This document shows, piece by piece, positions 52,848-61,284 of a DNA stretch of 64,000 nucleotides. This DNA is from an uncultured Aquimarina sp. (lineage in GTDB: Bacteria > Bacteroidota > Bacteroidia > Flavobacteriales > Flavobacteriaceae), in NCBI GenBank assembly GCA_947498455.1, contig CANMKK010000025.1, forward strand, positions 1-64,000, written 5' to 3'. Below the pieces are notes generated by a model that was not told where the DNA came from, did no database searches, and saw only the letters and a program-made list of their open reading frames with translations. Positions within the stretch are counted from its first letter, which is position 1; every line of letters starts with the position of its first letter. Made by a program: the position numbers and the translations under genes.

Positions 52848-54968
52848 ATGAAAACACAAGAAAAATCAAGAAAAATGCTAAGGTCAATATATAATGGGTC
52901 TTACTTTTCTAGAAACACTCATTTACTTACAATACTTAGTTTATTTCTTTTACTATCTTCTTTTACTCTGAGCGCACAAATTTTTAATGATCAGGAAGAT
53001 GCATATACAATGTCAGTCACCAGTACCGGGAACATGGGTATTGGCACTACGTCTCCAACAGAAAAACTAGAAGTAGTAGGAAATGTTGCTGCTACAAAAT
53101 TTATTGGAGATGGTTCTGAACTTATTAACCTTCCTGGTTCTACAGAATTAGATTTCCTGAATGGGAATGTTGGAATTGGAACTGACAATCCAACAGCACT
53201 CCTTCATCTGAGTGGATCTGAATCATCTCTACATGGAGCCGCCGCCGCGGTAAAAATAAGTAACTCTGCCACTAATGGAGGAAATTGGTTTTTACGCTCT
53301 GGAGCTACTGGAACGATTACTCCAGAAGGAGGCTTTAGTATAGCAAATGATAGTGGATATATGATGGCAATTACCAATAACGGAAATGTTGGTATAGGTA
53401 CAATAAGCCCTACGGAAAAACTAGAAGTAATAGGAAATGTTGCTGCTACAAAATTTATTGGAGATGGTTCTGAACTTATTAACCTTCCTGGTTCTACAGA
53501 ATTAGATTTCCTGAATGGGAATGTTGGAATTGGAACTGACAATCCAACAGCACTCCTTCATCTGAGTGGATCTGAATCATCTCTACATGGAGCCGCCGCC
53601 GCAGTAAAAATAAGTAACTCTGCCACTAATGGAGGAAATTGGTTTTTACGCTCCGGAGCTACAGGAACAATTACTCCAGAAGGAGGCTTTAGTATAGCAA
53701 GTGATAGTGGATATATGATGGCAATTACCAATAACGGAAATGTTGGTGTTGGTACAATAAGCCCTACCCAAAAACTAGAAGTAATAGGAAATGTTGCTGC
53801 TACAAAATTTATTGGAGATGGTTCTGAACTTATTAATCTTCCTGCTCCCGCAGAATTAGGTTTTCTTAATGGAAATGTCGGAATTGGAACAAACGCACCA
53901 ACTGCAAAACTAAGTATTAAAGCTTCTGATAATTCTCGAGCGGATTCAAATGGAATATTAGTATACAATTCAGACAACCTAAATGATAGACATGCAATAA
54001 TAGCTACTAGAGTGGCTGGAGAATCATCTGGAGATCCTTATATCTCTTGGGATATAGCAGGAATTGGTGGATGGTCGATGGGTATCGATAATAGTGACAA
54101 TGATAAATTCAAAATTGGTAGTAATTCTGGAGATCCTGGAACTGGAACTACAGTAACAATAGATAGAAGTAACGGAAATGTTGGTGTTGGTACAATAAGC
54201 CCTACCCAAAAACTAGAAGTAATAGGAAATGTTGCTGCTACAAAATTTATTGGAGATGGTTCTGAACTTATTAATCTTCCTGCTCCCGCAGAATTAGGTT
54301 TTCTTAATGGAAATGTCGGAATTGGAACAAACACACCAACTGCAAAACTAAGTATTAAAGCTTCTGATAATTCTCGAGCGGATTCAAATGGAATATTAGT
54401 ATACAATTCAGACAACCTAAATGATAGACATGCAATAATAGCTACTAGAGTGGCTGGAGAATCATCTGGAGATCCTTATATCTCTTGGGATATAGCAGGA
54501 ATTGGTGGATGGTCGATGGGTATCGATAATAGTGACAATGATAAATTCAAAATTGGTAGTAATTCTGGAGATCCTGGAACTGGAACTACAGTAACAATAG
54601 ATAGAAGTAACGGAAATGTTGGTATAGGTACTACCACTCCTACAGAAAGCCTACAGGTAATCGGAACCATTAAAACTAACTCCATCATCTCCTCAGCTAG
54701 AAGTTTTCCTGACTATGTTTTTACTAAAGAATATAAAATCCAACCTCTACTAGAATTAGAGTCTTATGTAAAAGAGTATCATCACTTACCTAATATGCCT
54801 ACAGAGAAAGAAGTGGTTGAAAAAGGTCTTGACTTACCAGAAGTGCTTACTAAATCTGTAGAAAATATAGAAACTATCTATTTACATCTAATCAGAATGG
54901 AGAAAGAAATAGCTTCTTTAAAGAAAGATAATGCCGAATTAGAAGCTCTGATAAAGTCGAAGCGTTAA
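52848..54968 (+). CDS. Repeat-built 'tail fibre'-type surface protein
   Basis: A 706-residue secreted protein. After a signal region (about residues 1-44) it consists of NVGIGTxxPTxKLEVxGN units, the triple-stranded beta-helix pattern seen in phage tail fibres and in many bacterial surface proteins. Two 118-residue units and two 146-residue units occur in tandem. The C-terminal 90 residues (VFTKEYKIQPLLELESYVKEYHHLPNMP to a Lys/Glu-rich end) form a helical, coiled-coil trimerisation or chaperone-like tail of the type found after such domains. There are no phage genes nearby. It lacks a T9SS sorting tail, so its export route is unclear; the next gene has one. Confidence 0.85.
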   Translation: MKTQEKSRKMLRSIYNGSYFSRNTHLLTILSLFLLLSSFTLSAQIFNDQEDAYTMSVTSTGNMGIGTTSPTEKLEVVGNVAATKFIGDGSELINLPGSTELDFLNGNVGIGTDNPTALLHLSGSESSLHGAAAAVKISNSATNGGNWFLRSGATGTITPEGGFSIANDSGYMMAITNNGNVGIGTISPTEKLEVIGNVAATKFIGDGSELINLPGSTELDFLNGNVGIGTDNPTALLHLSGSESSLHGAAAAVKISNSATNGGNWFLRSGATGTITPEGGFSIASDSGYMMAITNNGNVGVGTISPTQKLEVIGNVAATKFIGDGSELINLPAPAELGFLNGNVGIGTNAPTAKLSIKASDNSRADSNGILVYNSDNLNDRHAIIATRVAGESSGDPYISWDIAGIGGWSMGIDNSDNDKFKIGSNSGDPGTGTTVTIDRSNGNVGVGTISPTQKLEVIGNVAATKFIGDGSELINLPAPAELGFLNGNVGIGTNTPTAKLSIKASDNSRADSNGILVYNSDNLNDRHAIIATRVAGESSGDPYISWDIAGIGGWSMGIDNSDNDKFKIGSNSGDPGTGTTVTIDRSNGNVGIGTTTPTESLQVIGTIKTNSIISSARSFPDYVFTKEYKIQPLLELESYVKEYHHLPNMPTEKEVVEKGLDLPEVLTKSVENIETIYLHLIRMEKEIASLKKDNAELEALIKSKR
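53081..53788 (+). repeat. Tandem repeat, 2 x 354 bp
   Basis: Two nearly identical 354-bp copies (53081-53434 and 53435-53788) inside the surface-protein gene, each encoding 118 residues. Differences are few and scattered (for example AAT/AGT in one serine-asparagine codon). Confidence 0.9.
53789..54630 (+). repeat. Tandem repeat, about 2 x 438 bp
   Basis: A second repeat type: 53789-54226 and from 54227 to about 54630, encoding 146 residues per unit. The two copies are almost identical (a GCA/ACA change giving Ala/Thr is one of very few differences). The last unit diverges near its end at GIGTTTPTESLQV. Confidence 0.9.
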
Positions 54969-54994
54969 GAGTTTACTTCACCAGTAAACTCTTA
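54966..54994 (+). terminator. Terminator after the surface-protein gene
   Basis: A perfect 12-bp stem (54966-54977 with 54983-54994), TCACC loop, followed by TATTTT; its first three bases are the stop codon. Confidence 0.82.
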
Positions 54995-55027
54995 TATTTT
55001 ACGTATTCACCTTTAATATTAGAAATT

Positions 55028-55870
55028 ATGATAAAAAAATATAAAAAAATCGCATTAGGTGTATTATGTGTACTATGGATTTCTTTATCTATGAAAGCAC
55101 AGGTTTTTCACAAACAGCATCCATCAATTTCATCTTCAAAAACTCAAACAAAAGGATTATATCTGATTGAAATCGATACCGATACAAACCAATATGTTTA
55201 TGAACGTATAGATGGCACTTTAGGCATTGACAAGCTCAATAACAAAGACAGTGGGTTCTATTTTTGGATAGTAGAAAACAATGATAATAGAACATTTCAA
55301 TTATATAGTGCTAAGCAGAAAGGTAAATTAATTTCCATTCGTTCAAATGGTACTGCAGAAATGATTTCTGATCATCAATCAAAATCAACAGAGCTTGTAT
55401 TTAGACTAAGTCAAATTGGTTCTAAAAAAACAAGTAAAAACACCGATATTGTAGCTACAGGTTATATCACTACTCAAACACTTAAACAATATGGCATTAA
55501 GGAATGTCAATGCAACGGGTTATCATTGGGTAATAATCGATTTAAAATCCATCATGCTAAAATGTCAGATGGTAATACAAATATTCCAACACAAGATAAA
55601 ATAATATCAGAACCTATTGGGCTAACACTACATCCTAATCCTACAGAAAACTTGGTGAATTTTAGATTGATTGGTAAAACGAATGGCAAAATATCACTTT
55701 CCTTATTAGATGTAACGGGCAAGGCATTAATGAATACAACAGATATCCTAAATAAAAATGGAATATCTGAAGGAAATATTAATATAACCTCTCTAAATTC
55801 AGGATATTACACTATCAAGGCAACACTTCCAGATGGACAAACTCTTATCAAAAAGATTATAAAAAATTAA
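55028..55870 (+). CDS. T9SS type A sorted protein
   Basis: A 280-residue secreted protein: signal peptide ending near MKAQ, a lysine/serine-rich domain of about 160 residues with no recognised family, and a C-terminal type A sorting domain (LTLHPNPTENLVNFRL to LIKKIIKN). The pair of cysteines in KECQCNG is the only cysteine feature. It lies 59 bp after the repeat protein on the same strand with a terminator between, so partial co-transcription is possible. Confidence 0.85.
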   Translation: MIKKYKKIALGVLCVLWISLSMKAQVFHKQHPSISSSKTQTKGLYLIEIDTDTNQYVYERIDGTLGIDKLNNKDSGFYFWIVENNDNRTFQLYSAKQKGKLISIRSNGTAEMISDHQSKSTELVFRLSQIGSKKTSKNTDIVATGYITTQTLKQYGIKECQCNGLSLGNNRFKIHHAKMSDGNTNIPTQDKIISEPIGLTLHPNPTENLVNFRLIGKTNGKISLSLLDVTGKALMNTTDILNKNGISEGNINITSLNSGYYTIKATLPDGQTLIKKIIKN

Positions 55871-55910
55871 TTACGGTATATAACAACTTTATTTCAAATT
55901 AGAATCTCGT

Positions 55911-55945
55911 AACCCGTGTATATAAATATCATACACGGGTTTTGT
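55911..55945. terminator. Bidirectional terminator
   Basis: An 11-bp stem AACCCGTGTAT with ATACACGGGTT, 9-nt loop, then TTG and a T run, between the convergent T9SS gene and the POT gene. Confidence 0.88.
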
Positions 55946-55962
55946 TTTTTTAAGTCAAACCA

Positions 55963-57525
55963 TCAATGCACCCCATCCATTAATCTTTTTATCAATGGCG
56001 AAACTACAATAGCCAATACTCCAATTCCAATCGTAATGACACCAAAACTAGCATATACGGACACATACGAGTATAATTGCTGCAATGATTCCGAACCTCC
56101 TTGTATTGCAGCACTAGACAAACCAGTAATTGTTTCTGTAATATACCCTAGAACACCTTCAGAAAACAAGCTTTCTTCTCCTTCATTCACCGTCGTTAAC
56201 TTAGCTATCTTTCCTGCGAAGAAATGTCCGTAAAAATTAGCAGACAACCACACTCCCATAATAAAAGTAATATACTTAAGTGGTGACAACTCCGTGATTT
56301 TAGATAGCCCTATCGGAGATAAGAATAATTCCCCAACAGTAAGTACAAAGTATCCTAAGATCAAATAAAACATAGGAGTTCTGGCATACTGATCCAATTC
56401 CTGAGCAGACATTCCGAAAATCACAAAACCCAATCCCAAAAACAGCATTCCCAAACCAAATTTAATTGCAGAATTAGGATTTATTTTTCGTTTGCTTAAA
56501 AACGTCCACAATAAAGCAAATGGAACTGCTAGTATCACTATCCAGGTAGAGTTAATACTATTGGTTTGCGCTGCATTGATACCTATAAGATTGACACTTC
56601 TATCTGCAAATAGAGTTAATGAACTACCAGCTTGCTCAAACACTGCTGAGAATAACGCATACAAAACTGTAAAATAAACTGCCACATATAATCTTCCCCT
56701 TTCTTTAATACTCACCGTTGTTAGAATATAACCAATGTACACCAATAAGAAAAGAGATACTATCCACACTAAATAATGCTCGAATTCATTAAATCGTACA
56801 ATCAATGCAAAAACAGGAACTGATAACCACGCTAATACCTGAATTCTCTGCCCTTGATTCAAACCATATTTTTTCTTGTGATAAGTATCTGGATCTGGAA
56901 CCAAGCCTTTATCTCCAAAAATGTTTTTATTAATTCCTCCTTTAAAAACCAATAACCCGGCTAACATACCGATACCTGCGAGTAAGAATCCATAATGCCA
57001 ACCATACACTTCTGCCAGTAATGCACATAGTAGGGGTGCAATAGCACCTCCAAGATTTATTCCTAGGTAAAATATGGTAAAAGCAGAATCCCTTCTCTGA
57101 TCTCCTTTTTTATATAAAGAGCCAAGCATGGTAGAAATATTAGGTTTAAAAAAACCATTTCCCACAATGATGAGCGCCAAAGAACCATAAAAGAATATTG
57201 GAATCTCAATTGTTAAGAAAAAATGCCCTAATGCCATTAATACACCTCCCAAGATAATTGATTTTCGGTATCCCATATATTTATCCGCCAATATCCCACC
57301 AATCATCGGTGTTACATATACTAAGGACATATACGCTGCCATCACACCAAAGGATTTATTATCCGAAAACAATAAATGCTTGGTCATATATAGCACCAAT
57401 AGTGCTTTCATTCCATAAAAAGAAAAACGCTCCCATAGTTCTGCAAAAAACAGATATACCAGTCCTTTTGGATGTCCTAAAAATTCTTTTTCGATTTCTT
57501 TCTCTTCCAGGTAATTTAGGTTCAT
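55963..57525 (-). CDS. POT family proton-dependent peptide transporter
   Basis: A 520-residue inner-membrane transporter with about 14 helices. The proton-coupling motif ELWERFSFYGM (ExxERFxYY type) is at the N-terminus, GGILADKYMGYRKSIILGG is the major-facilitator loop, and FTIFYLGINLGG is the PTR2 signature. It imports di- and tripeptides. With the secreted carboxypeptidase and subtilisin in this window it fits growth on proteins, although the genes are not linked. Confidence 0.93.
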   Translation of the reverse strand: MNLNYLEEKEIEKEFLGHPKGLVYLFFAELWERFSFYGMKALLVLYMTKHLLFSDNKSFGVMAAYMSLVYVTPMIGGILADKYMGYRKSIILGGVLMALGHFFLTIEIPIFFYGSLALIIVGNGFFKPNISTMLGSLYKKGDQRRDSAFTIFYLGINLGGAIAPLLCALLAEVYGWHYGFLLAGIGMLAGLLVFKGGINKNIFGDKGLVPDPDTYHKKKYGLNQGQRIQVLAWLSVPVFALIVRFNEFEHYLVWIVSLFLLVYIGYILTTVSIKERGRLYVAVYFTVLYALFSAVFEQAGSSLTLFADRSVNLIGINAAQTNSINSTWIVILAVPFALLWTFLSKRKINPNSAIKFGLGMLFLGLGFVIFGMSAQELDQYARTPMFYLILGYFVLTVGELFLSPIGLSKITELSPLKYITFIMGVWLSANFYGHFFAGKIAKLTTVNEGEESLFSEGVLGYITETITGLSSAAIQGGSESLQQLYSYVSVYASFGVITIGIGVLAIVVSPLIKRLMDGVH

Positions 57526-58077
57526 GTTTAGTATTTTAAATTATACATAAACACAAAGCATGAATTGTTACACCACAATTAAAAACATCGTTCCAAAAAA
57601 TAGTAATTTATATCAATTTGTTCCCCGTATACAGACAGTCACAAATAATAACAATATTGATTACTAAAAGATTAACAACTCATTTCTATTATAAGTTTAT
57701 AATACCGTTGATACAATATATATACTAAACACTCCTCTTTCTATCCACTTGGCATTGTCCAGAGCTCTCTTTCTTTAACCCTGCTTTATGCATTAGAAAA
57801 TCTATTACAACCTCCAATTACTTCAAAAACTAATGCGTTGCTGTATTTTTTAATTTAACCATAAAGGTGCTATGATAAAACTAAGAAAACACTAGTTTTT
57901 ATCGCACTTGAAAGCTTCATTACGAAGTTCCAATACATAATCGGGTTTAAGGAAAAAATAGGGCACATCTAAACCAGTCAGGTTTTAGAAACCTGACTGG
58001 TTTGTACATTTTTCTTTGATCATTATAGTAACTTAACTATGTAACAATAAAAACCTAGGTATAGAATATGACACCCA
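57526..58077. other. Intergenic region with a hairpin near its end
   Basis: 552 bp with no convincing gene. A perfect 15-bp hairpin lies at 57971-58003 (TAG loop), about 75 nt past the stop of the WYL gene, and may end that transcript. The rest is A+T-rich and featureless. Confidence 0.5.
57971..58003. terminator. Terminator-like hairpin
   Basis: AAACCAGTCAGGTTT pairs perfectly with AAACCTGACTGGTTT over 15 bp with a 3-nt loop; short T runs close both ends. Likely terminator of the minus-strand WYL gene. Confidence 0.7.
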
Positions 58078-58770
58078 TTATTTATCTTTATAAGGACAAG
58101 AAGCAAAGTATTTTTGGATGTCGAACTTTCTATCCTCGAATTGTTCTTGCAAAATTTTAAAGCGCTTAATCCTATCAATCCGAAAAGCTCTTAAATCACT
58201 TCTCAGGTGACACCAAGCGATTAATATCCATTTATTTTCCATAGAATACATCGCACAAGGTTCAATTTTTCTAAAAGAAGTGACATTATCATTTGCTTTC
58301 TGATAACTAATCTCTATAAAATTAAAATTGGTAATTGCTAATTGAATTTCGGATAAGGCATTACTTGTCAGGTCTTCATACGTCCAATTAAAAATATGGA
58401 TCTTATCACTAAGAAGTTCACTTTTTTCCTGAATCGATGTTCTAAAAACAGATTTTATTTTTGTCAAAGCCTCATTAAAATCATTTACAAAAGATAAATC
58501 CTTAGACTGATTAATAATATGCTGTGCGGTAATCAGGGCATTAGCTTGTTTCTCTGTAAATTGAACTGGTGCTACCGTATAATTATCAACTAAACTATAC
58601 CCTCTTCCTTCGATGGTATACACGGGAACTCCGGCTTCTTCTAGTTTTCGGATATCTCTATAAATAGTTCTAACACTTACCTCGTATTTTTTTGCCAATT
58701 CGGGGGCGGTTACTATCCGTTTGGATTTTAACAAGGTAAGTATCGCTATGAGTCTTGATAATTGTGACAT
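58078..58770 (-). CDS. HTH and WYL domain transcription regulator
   Basis: A 230-residue YafY-type regulator. An N-terminal winged helix-turn-helix (RLIAILTLLKSKRIVTAPEL, then VSVRTIYRDIRKLEEAG) is followed by a WYL domain (KWILIAWCHLRSDLRAFRIDRIKRF, with the conserved arginines). Such proteins sense small ligands or nucleic acids. I start at the ATG at 58770; the longer frame begins at TTG. The VOC gene lies 53 bp upstream on the same strand, a pairing common in this family. Confidence 0.87.
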   Translation of the reverse strand: MSQLSRLIAILTLLKSKRIVTAPELAKKYEVSVRTIYRDIRKLEEAGVPVYTIEGRGYSLVDNYTVAPVQFTEKQANALITAQHIINQSKDLSFVNDFNEALTKIKSVFRTSIQEKSELLSDKIHIFNWTYEDLTSNALSEIQLAITNFNFIEISYQKANDNVTSFRKIEPCAMYSMENKWILIAWCHLRSDLRAFRIDRIKRFKILQEQFEDRKFDIQKYFASCPYKDK

Positions 58771-58823
58771 AGAAAACAAAGGTAGCGAACCCCCTTAGGA
58801 TTCGCTATATTATTAATTTTATC

Positions 58824-59201
58824 TTACCCCATAGAATGGAGTGCAACACGGTTTCCTTCTGTATCCGTGAATTGAGCAATAAAACCATTTTCCTGGATAT
58901 CCGTTTTTCCCATAAGAACTTTTCCCCCAGCGGCTTCGACTCTGGATAATGGAACAGCTAAATCATCACCTCCATTTAGGTATACGGTAGACCCATCCAT
59001 AGAGGGATTCACCCCTTCCATTTGTACAATGGCCCCACCGACTTTATGATTTTCCATATCATACGGAAAGATCCCATATTTCATGTTTTTATCTTCCATA
59101 TGATGATCGATAATTTCGGCCTCTAAAACTTCTGAATAGAATTTTTTAGCTCGTTCATAATTATGTACTGGAATTTCAAACCAATTAACTGCATTTTTCA
59201 T
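58824..59201 (-). CDS. VOC family (glyoxalase/dioxygenase-like) protein
   Basis: A 125-residue vicinal-oxygen-chelate protein: VNWFEIPVHNYERAKKFYSEVL opens the first beta-alpha-beta unit and GFIAQFTDTEGNRVALHS closes the second. Potential metal ligands H13 and the C-terminal histidine/glutamate positions are partly kept. The substrate is unknown. It is the first gene of a two-gene unit with the WYL regulator. Confidence 0.87.
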   Translation of the reverse strand: MKNAVNWFEIPVHNYERAKKFYSEVLEAEIIDHHMEDKNMKYGIFPYDMENHKVGGAIVQMEGVNPSMDGSTVYLNGGDDLAVPLSRVEAAGGKVLMGKTDIQENGFIAQFTDTEGNRVALHSMG

Positions 59202-59405
59202 TTGTATCGTATGTTTAAATTATTAATACTACAAATGTATCGGCGCTTTGGACAAAGCATGTCAGGGGTGTAAAAAATTAATACTCTATAATAAACTTTG
59301 GAAAAGCATCAGAATCGCTCTGCTTGAAAAACCTTTCATCTTACTCGGAACGCCACTAGTTTTGAAAACTAGCGGGAGCGCATACGCTTTGATCAAATGG
59401 CCACC

Positions 59406-60515
59406 TTACATTGTTTTTTGGAACTCCTCCAACAAAGTTTTATCGATACTAATATTTTCTGGAATCACCCGAAGTCTATATTTTCCTTGTCCCATAAATG
59501 TAAACAAATCCTTTCTTTCTAAATGCGAGATTTCATCTAATCGAAGAATCGAATTGATATTTTCTATAATCCTACTTAGATATGTTTGACTTTTAATTTC
59601 TCCTCCTGAGTTTACTAGTACATATTGTGATTCTCCATCACCATATTTTCGTTTTACAGCAAATTTCAATAGATTTTTATATTGTGTCGTTTTAGATCCA
59701 AAATCAATCGTTTGGTCATAAATTTCCTTAGAAGGGATTGTAATCTTTACCAAAGACCAATCTAAAAACTGGATGGTCATTTCACTGGGTTTTGGCGTTA
59801 ATGCCAATTGTATCACCCAACTGGTTGCTAACACCAGAAAAATTGAAATAAAAGTGGTCTTTGCCACAATCTTTATCAAATGTATGTATAACTCCTCACC
59901 TATAGTTACAAAAACATCTGGTACTTGTGAAAATAACATAAATAAAAATGCAAGGACAGAAATAATAGAAACCAACCCTAATCCCCTATTCATAAATGTT
60001 TTATAAAACGAAACAATGAGCAAATAGGTCAGAAAACAAGAGAAAATTAAATCTGGAATACTTCCAATGCGTACTCCACCAATAATAGGATTATCTTTAT
60101 ATGACTGAATTAATAAAAATGTGATAACAGATACTGTGACGGCTATTGATATCAATATCAAGGTGTTTCGTTTGTTTTTATATAAAAACTGTGGTGCAAA
60201 ATCAAAATAAAACAATGCCAGTAGTAATGCCAATGTATTAATTACGGAGAAAAAACTATAGCCTACATCGTATACAATAGTATCGGTATAATCATATAAG
60301 TTTCCCAAATAAATCCAAGTTCCGGAAAATACCCAAATAAAAAGGGCAACGCTCAAATATAATAACCCTTTATCAATTCTTTTTTGAGAATCATCTTCTT
60401 CCAGAAATTGCCGGAAACGTTTTCTGATATTATACCATATAGCCAATAATAGTATGCCTCCTATTAGGGAAATACTTATATGCGCCAAGCTATAAAACTT
60501 TGTTATTTCTGACAT
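59406..60515 (-). CDS. Seven-helix membrane protein with cytoplasmic tail
   Basis: A 369-residue protein without recognised family. Seven hydrophobic helices fill about residues 10-235, then a soluble C-terminal part of about 130 residues (KPSEMTIQFLDWSLVKITIP onward) with conserved-looking strands and the segment LVNSGGEIKSQTYLSRIIENIN. The layout resembles membrane sensors. The tail has no kinase, cyclase or clear helix-turn-helix motif that I can see. It is monocistronic, divergent from the MsrA-like gene. Confidence 0.7.
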   Translation of the reverse strand: MSEITKFYSLAHISISLIGGILLLAIWYNIRKRFRQFLEEDDSQKRIDKGLLYLSVALFIWVFSGTWIYLGNLYDYTDTIVYDVGYSFFSVINTLALLLALFYFDFAPQFLYKNKRNTLILISIAVTVSVITFLLIQSYKDNPIIGGVRIGSIPDLIFSCFLTYLLIVSFYKTFMNRGLGLVSIISVLAFLFMLFSQVPDVFVTIGEELYIHLIKIVAKTTFISIFLVLATSWVIQLALTPKPSEMTIQFLDWSLVKITIPSKEIYDQTIDFGSKTTQYKNLLKFAVKRKYGDGESQYVLVNSGGEIKSQTYLSRIIENINSILRLDEISHLERKDLFTFMGQGKYRLRVIPENISIDKTLLEEFQKTM

Positions 60516-60722
60516 GAATTTCTATCTATTATTGTAACCAAATAAAGAAATAAAAGTAATCACATCTTTTTTCTTACACAAGGTTATTTATGCTATGAGA
60601 TTAAATTACGAACCCACCGATCTTATTTATCAACCAAAAACCCGTTAGTTTATAGAAATCCGAGAAGTTAGCATAACTCATCCTATTCTGAAAATAAAAA
60701 ATCTACGTATTTTACACCTGCA

Positions 60723-60774
60723 ATACGATTTATGGATAAGAAGTTCGTATAGAGAGTTTTATGCGTAAATCGTA
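60723..60774 (+). repeat. 37-bp dispersed repeat, copy 2, with inverted extension
   Basis: Positions 60723-60759 match the minus strand of 34-70 at 36 of 37 bases. This copy is followed by TAAATCGTAT (60765-60774), the exact inverse of its first ten bases, so a hairpin with a 32-nt loop is possible. It lies 13 nt before the MsrA-like start codon and may control that gene. Confidence 0.75.
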
Positions 60775-60787
60775 TAATATAAACAGT

Positions 60788-61276
60788 ATGTCAGAAATCT
60801 TAAAAATTGGCCTTGGCGGCGGTTGTCATTGGTGTACGGAAGCTGTTTTTCAATCATTGAAGGGTATTCACAAAGTAACACAAGGATATATTAAAAGTGA
60901 TAACGAAAATAATTATTTTTCCGAGGCAGTGATAGTACAATATGAACCAAAAATAATTCTTCTTAGAGATCTTATAGAAATTCATCTACATACACATAAG
61001 AGCACATCAAATCATAGTTTTAGAAAAAAATATAGAAGTGCTATCTACTATTTCTCAGTATCGGACAAGAAAAATATTGAAATCATTCTTAAGGAACTCC
61101 AAAAAGAATTTAACGATCCATTGATTACTCAAATAATTCCTTTCAAAGAATTCCAATCTTCTAGAAAAGAACTTCTCAATTATTATTTTAGTGATCCCGA
61201 AAAACCTTTTTGTAAACTATACATTCATCCAAAATTAGCTATGCTTAAGGAAAAGTATAACAAATTGACCTTATGA
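60788..61276 (+). CDS. Divergent MsrA-like protein
   Basis: A 162-residue protein of the peptide methionine-S-sulfoxide reductase family. The active-site motif is GGCHWCTEAVF (C13, C16) instead of GCFWGxE; the catalytic cysteine and glutamate are kept. KKYRSAIYYF matches the QYRSxIYY motif, but the preceding HDPT...RQG stretch is HKSTSNHSF, and the usual AEDYHQQY near the end is replaced by an FCKLYIHPKL tail. Activity is likely altered. I use the ATG at 60788 because the longer frame starts inside the repeat. Confidence 0.8.
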   Translation: MSEILKIGLGGGCHWCTEAVFQSLKGIHKVTQGYIKSDNENNYFSEAVIVQYEPKIILLRDLIEIHLHTHKSTSNHSFRKKYRSAIYYFSVSDKKNIEIILKELQKEFNDPLITQIIPFKEFQSSRKELLNYYFSDPEKPFCKLYIHPKLAMLKEKYNKLTL

Positions 61277-61284
61277 AATTCTGA

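Noticed and set aside
53081..54630. CRISPR-like array
   Set aside because: The repeat units are 354 and 438 bp, in frame and coding, with no spacers.
52991..54688. Several long antisense frames opposite the surface-protein gene
   Set aside because: They repeat with the same period as the sense repeats and are only their complements.
52848..54968. Prophage tail fibre
   Set aside because: No capsid, terminase, integrase or baseplate gene lies nearby, and the protein has a signal region; such fibre-type repeats are common in bacterial surface proteins.
59340..59400. Short palindrome around CTAGTTTT before the membrane-protein gene end
   Set aside because: The stem is only about 7 bp with almost no loop and no T run, so I do not call it a terminator.
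34..60774. A mobile island bounded by the 37-bp inverted repeats
   Set aside because: The enclosed DNA is mostly core metabolism and translation genes with no integrase or transposase, so the repeats are unlikely to mark element ends.
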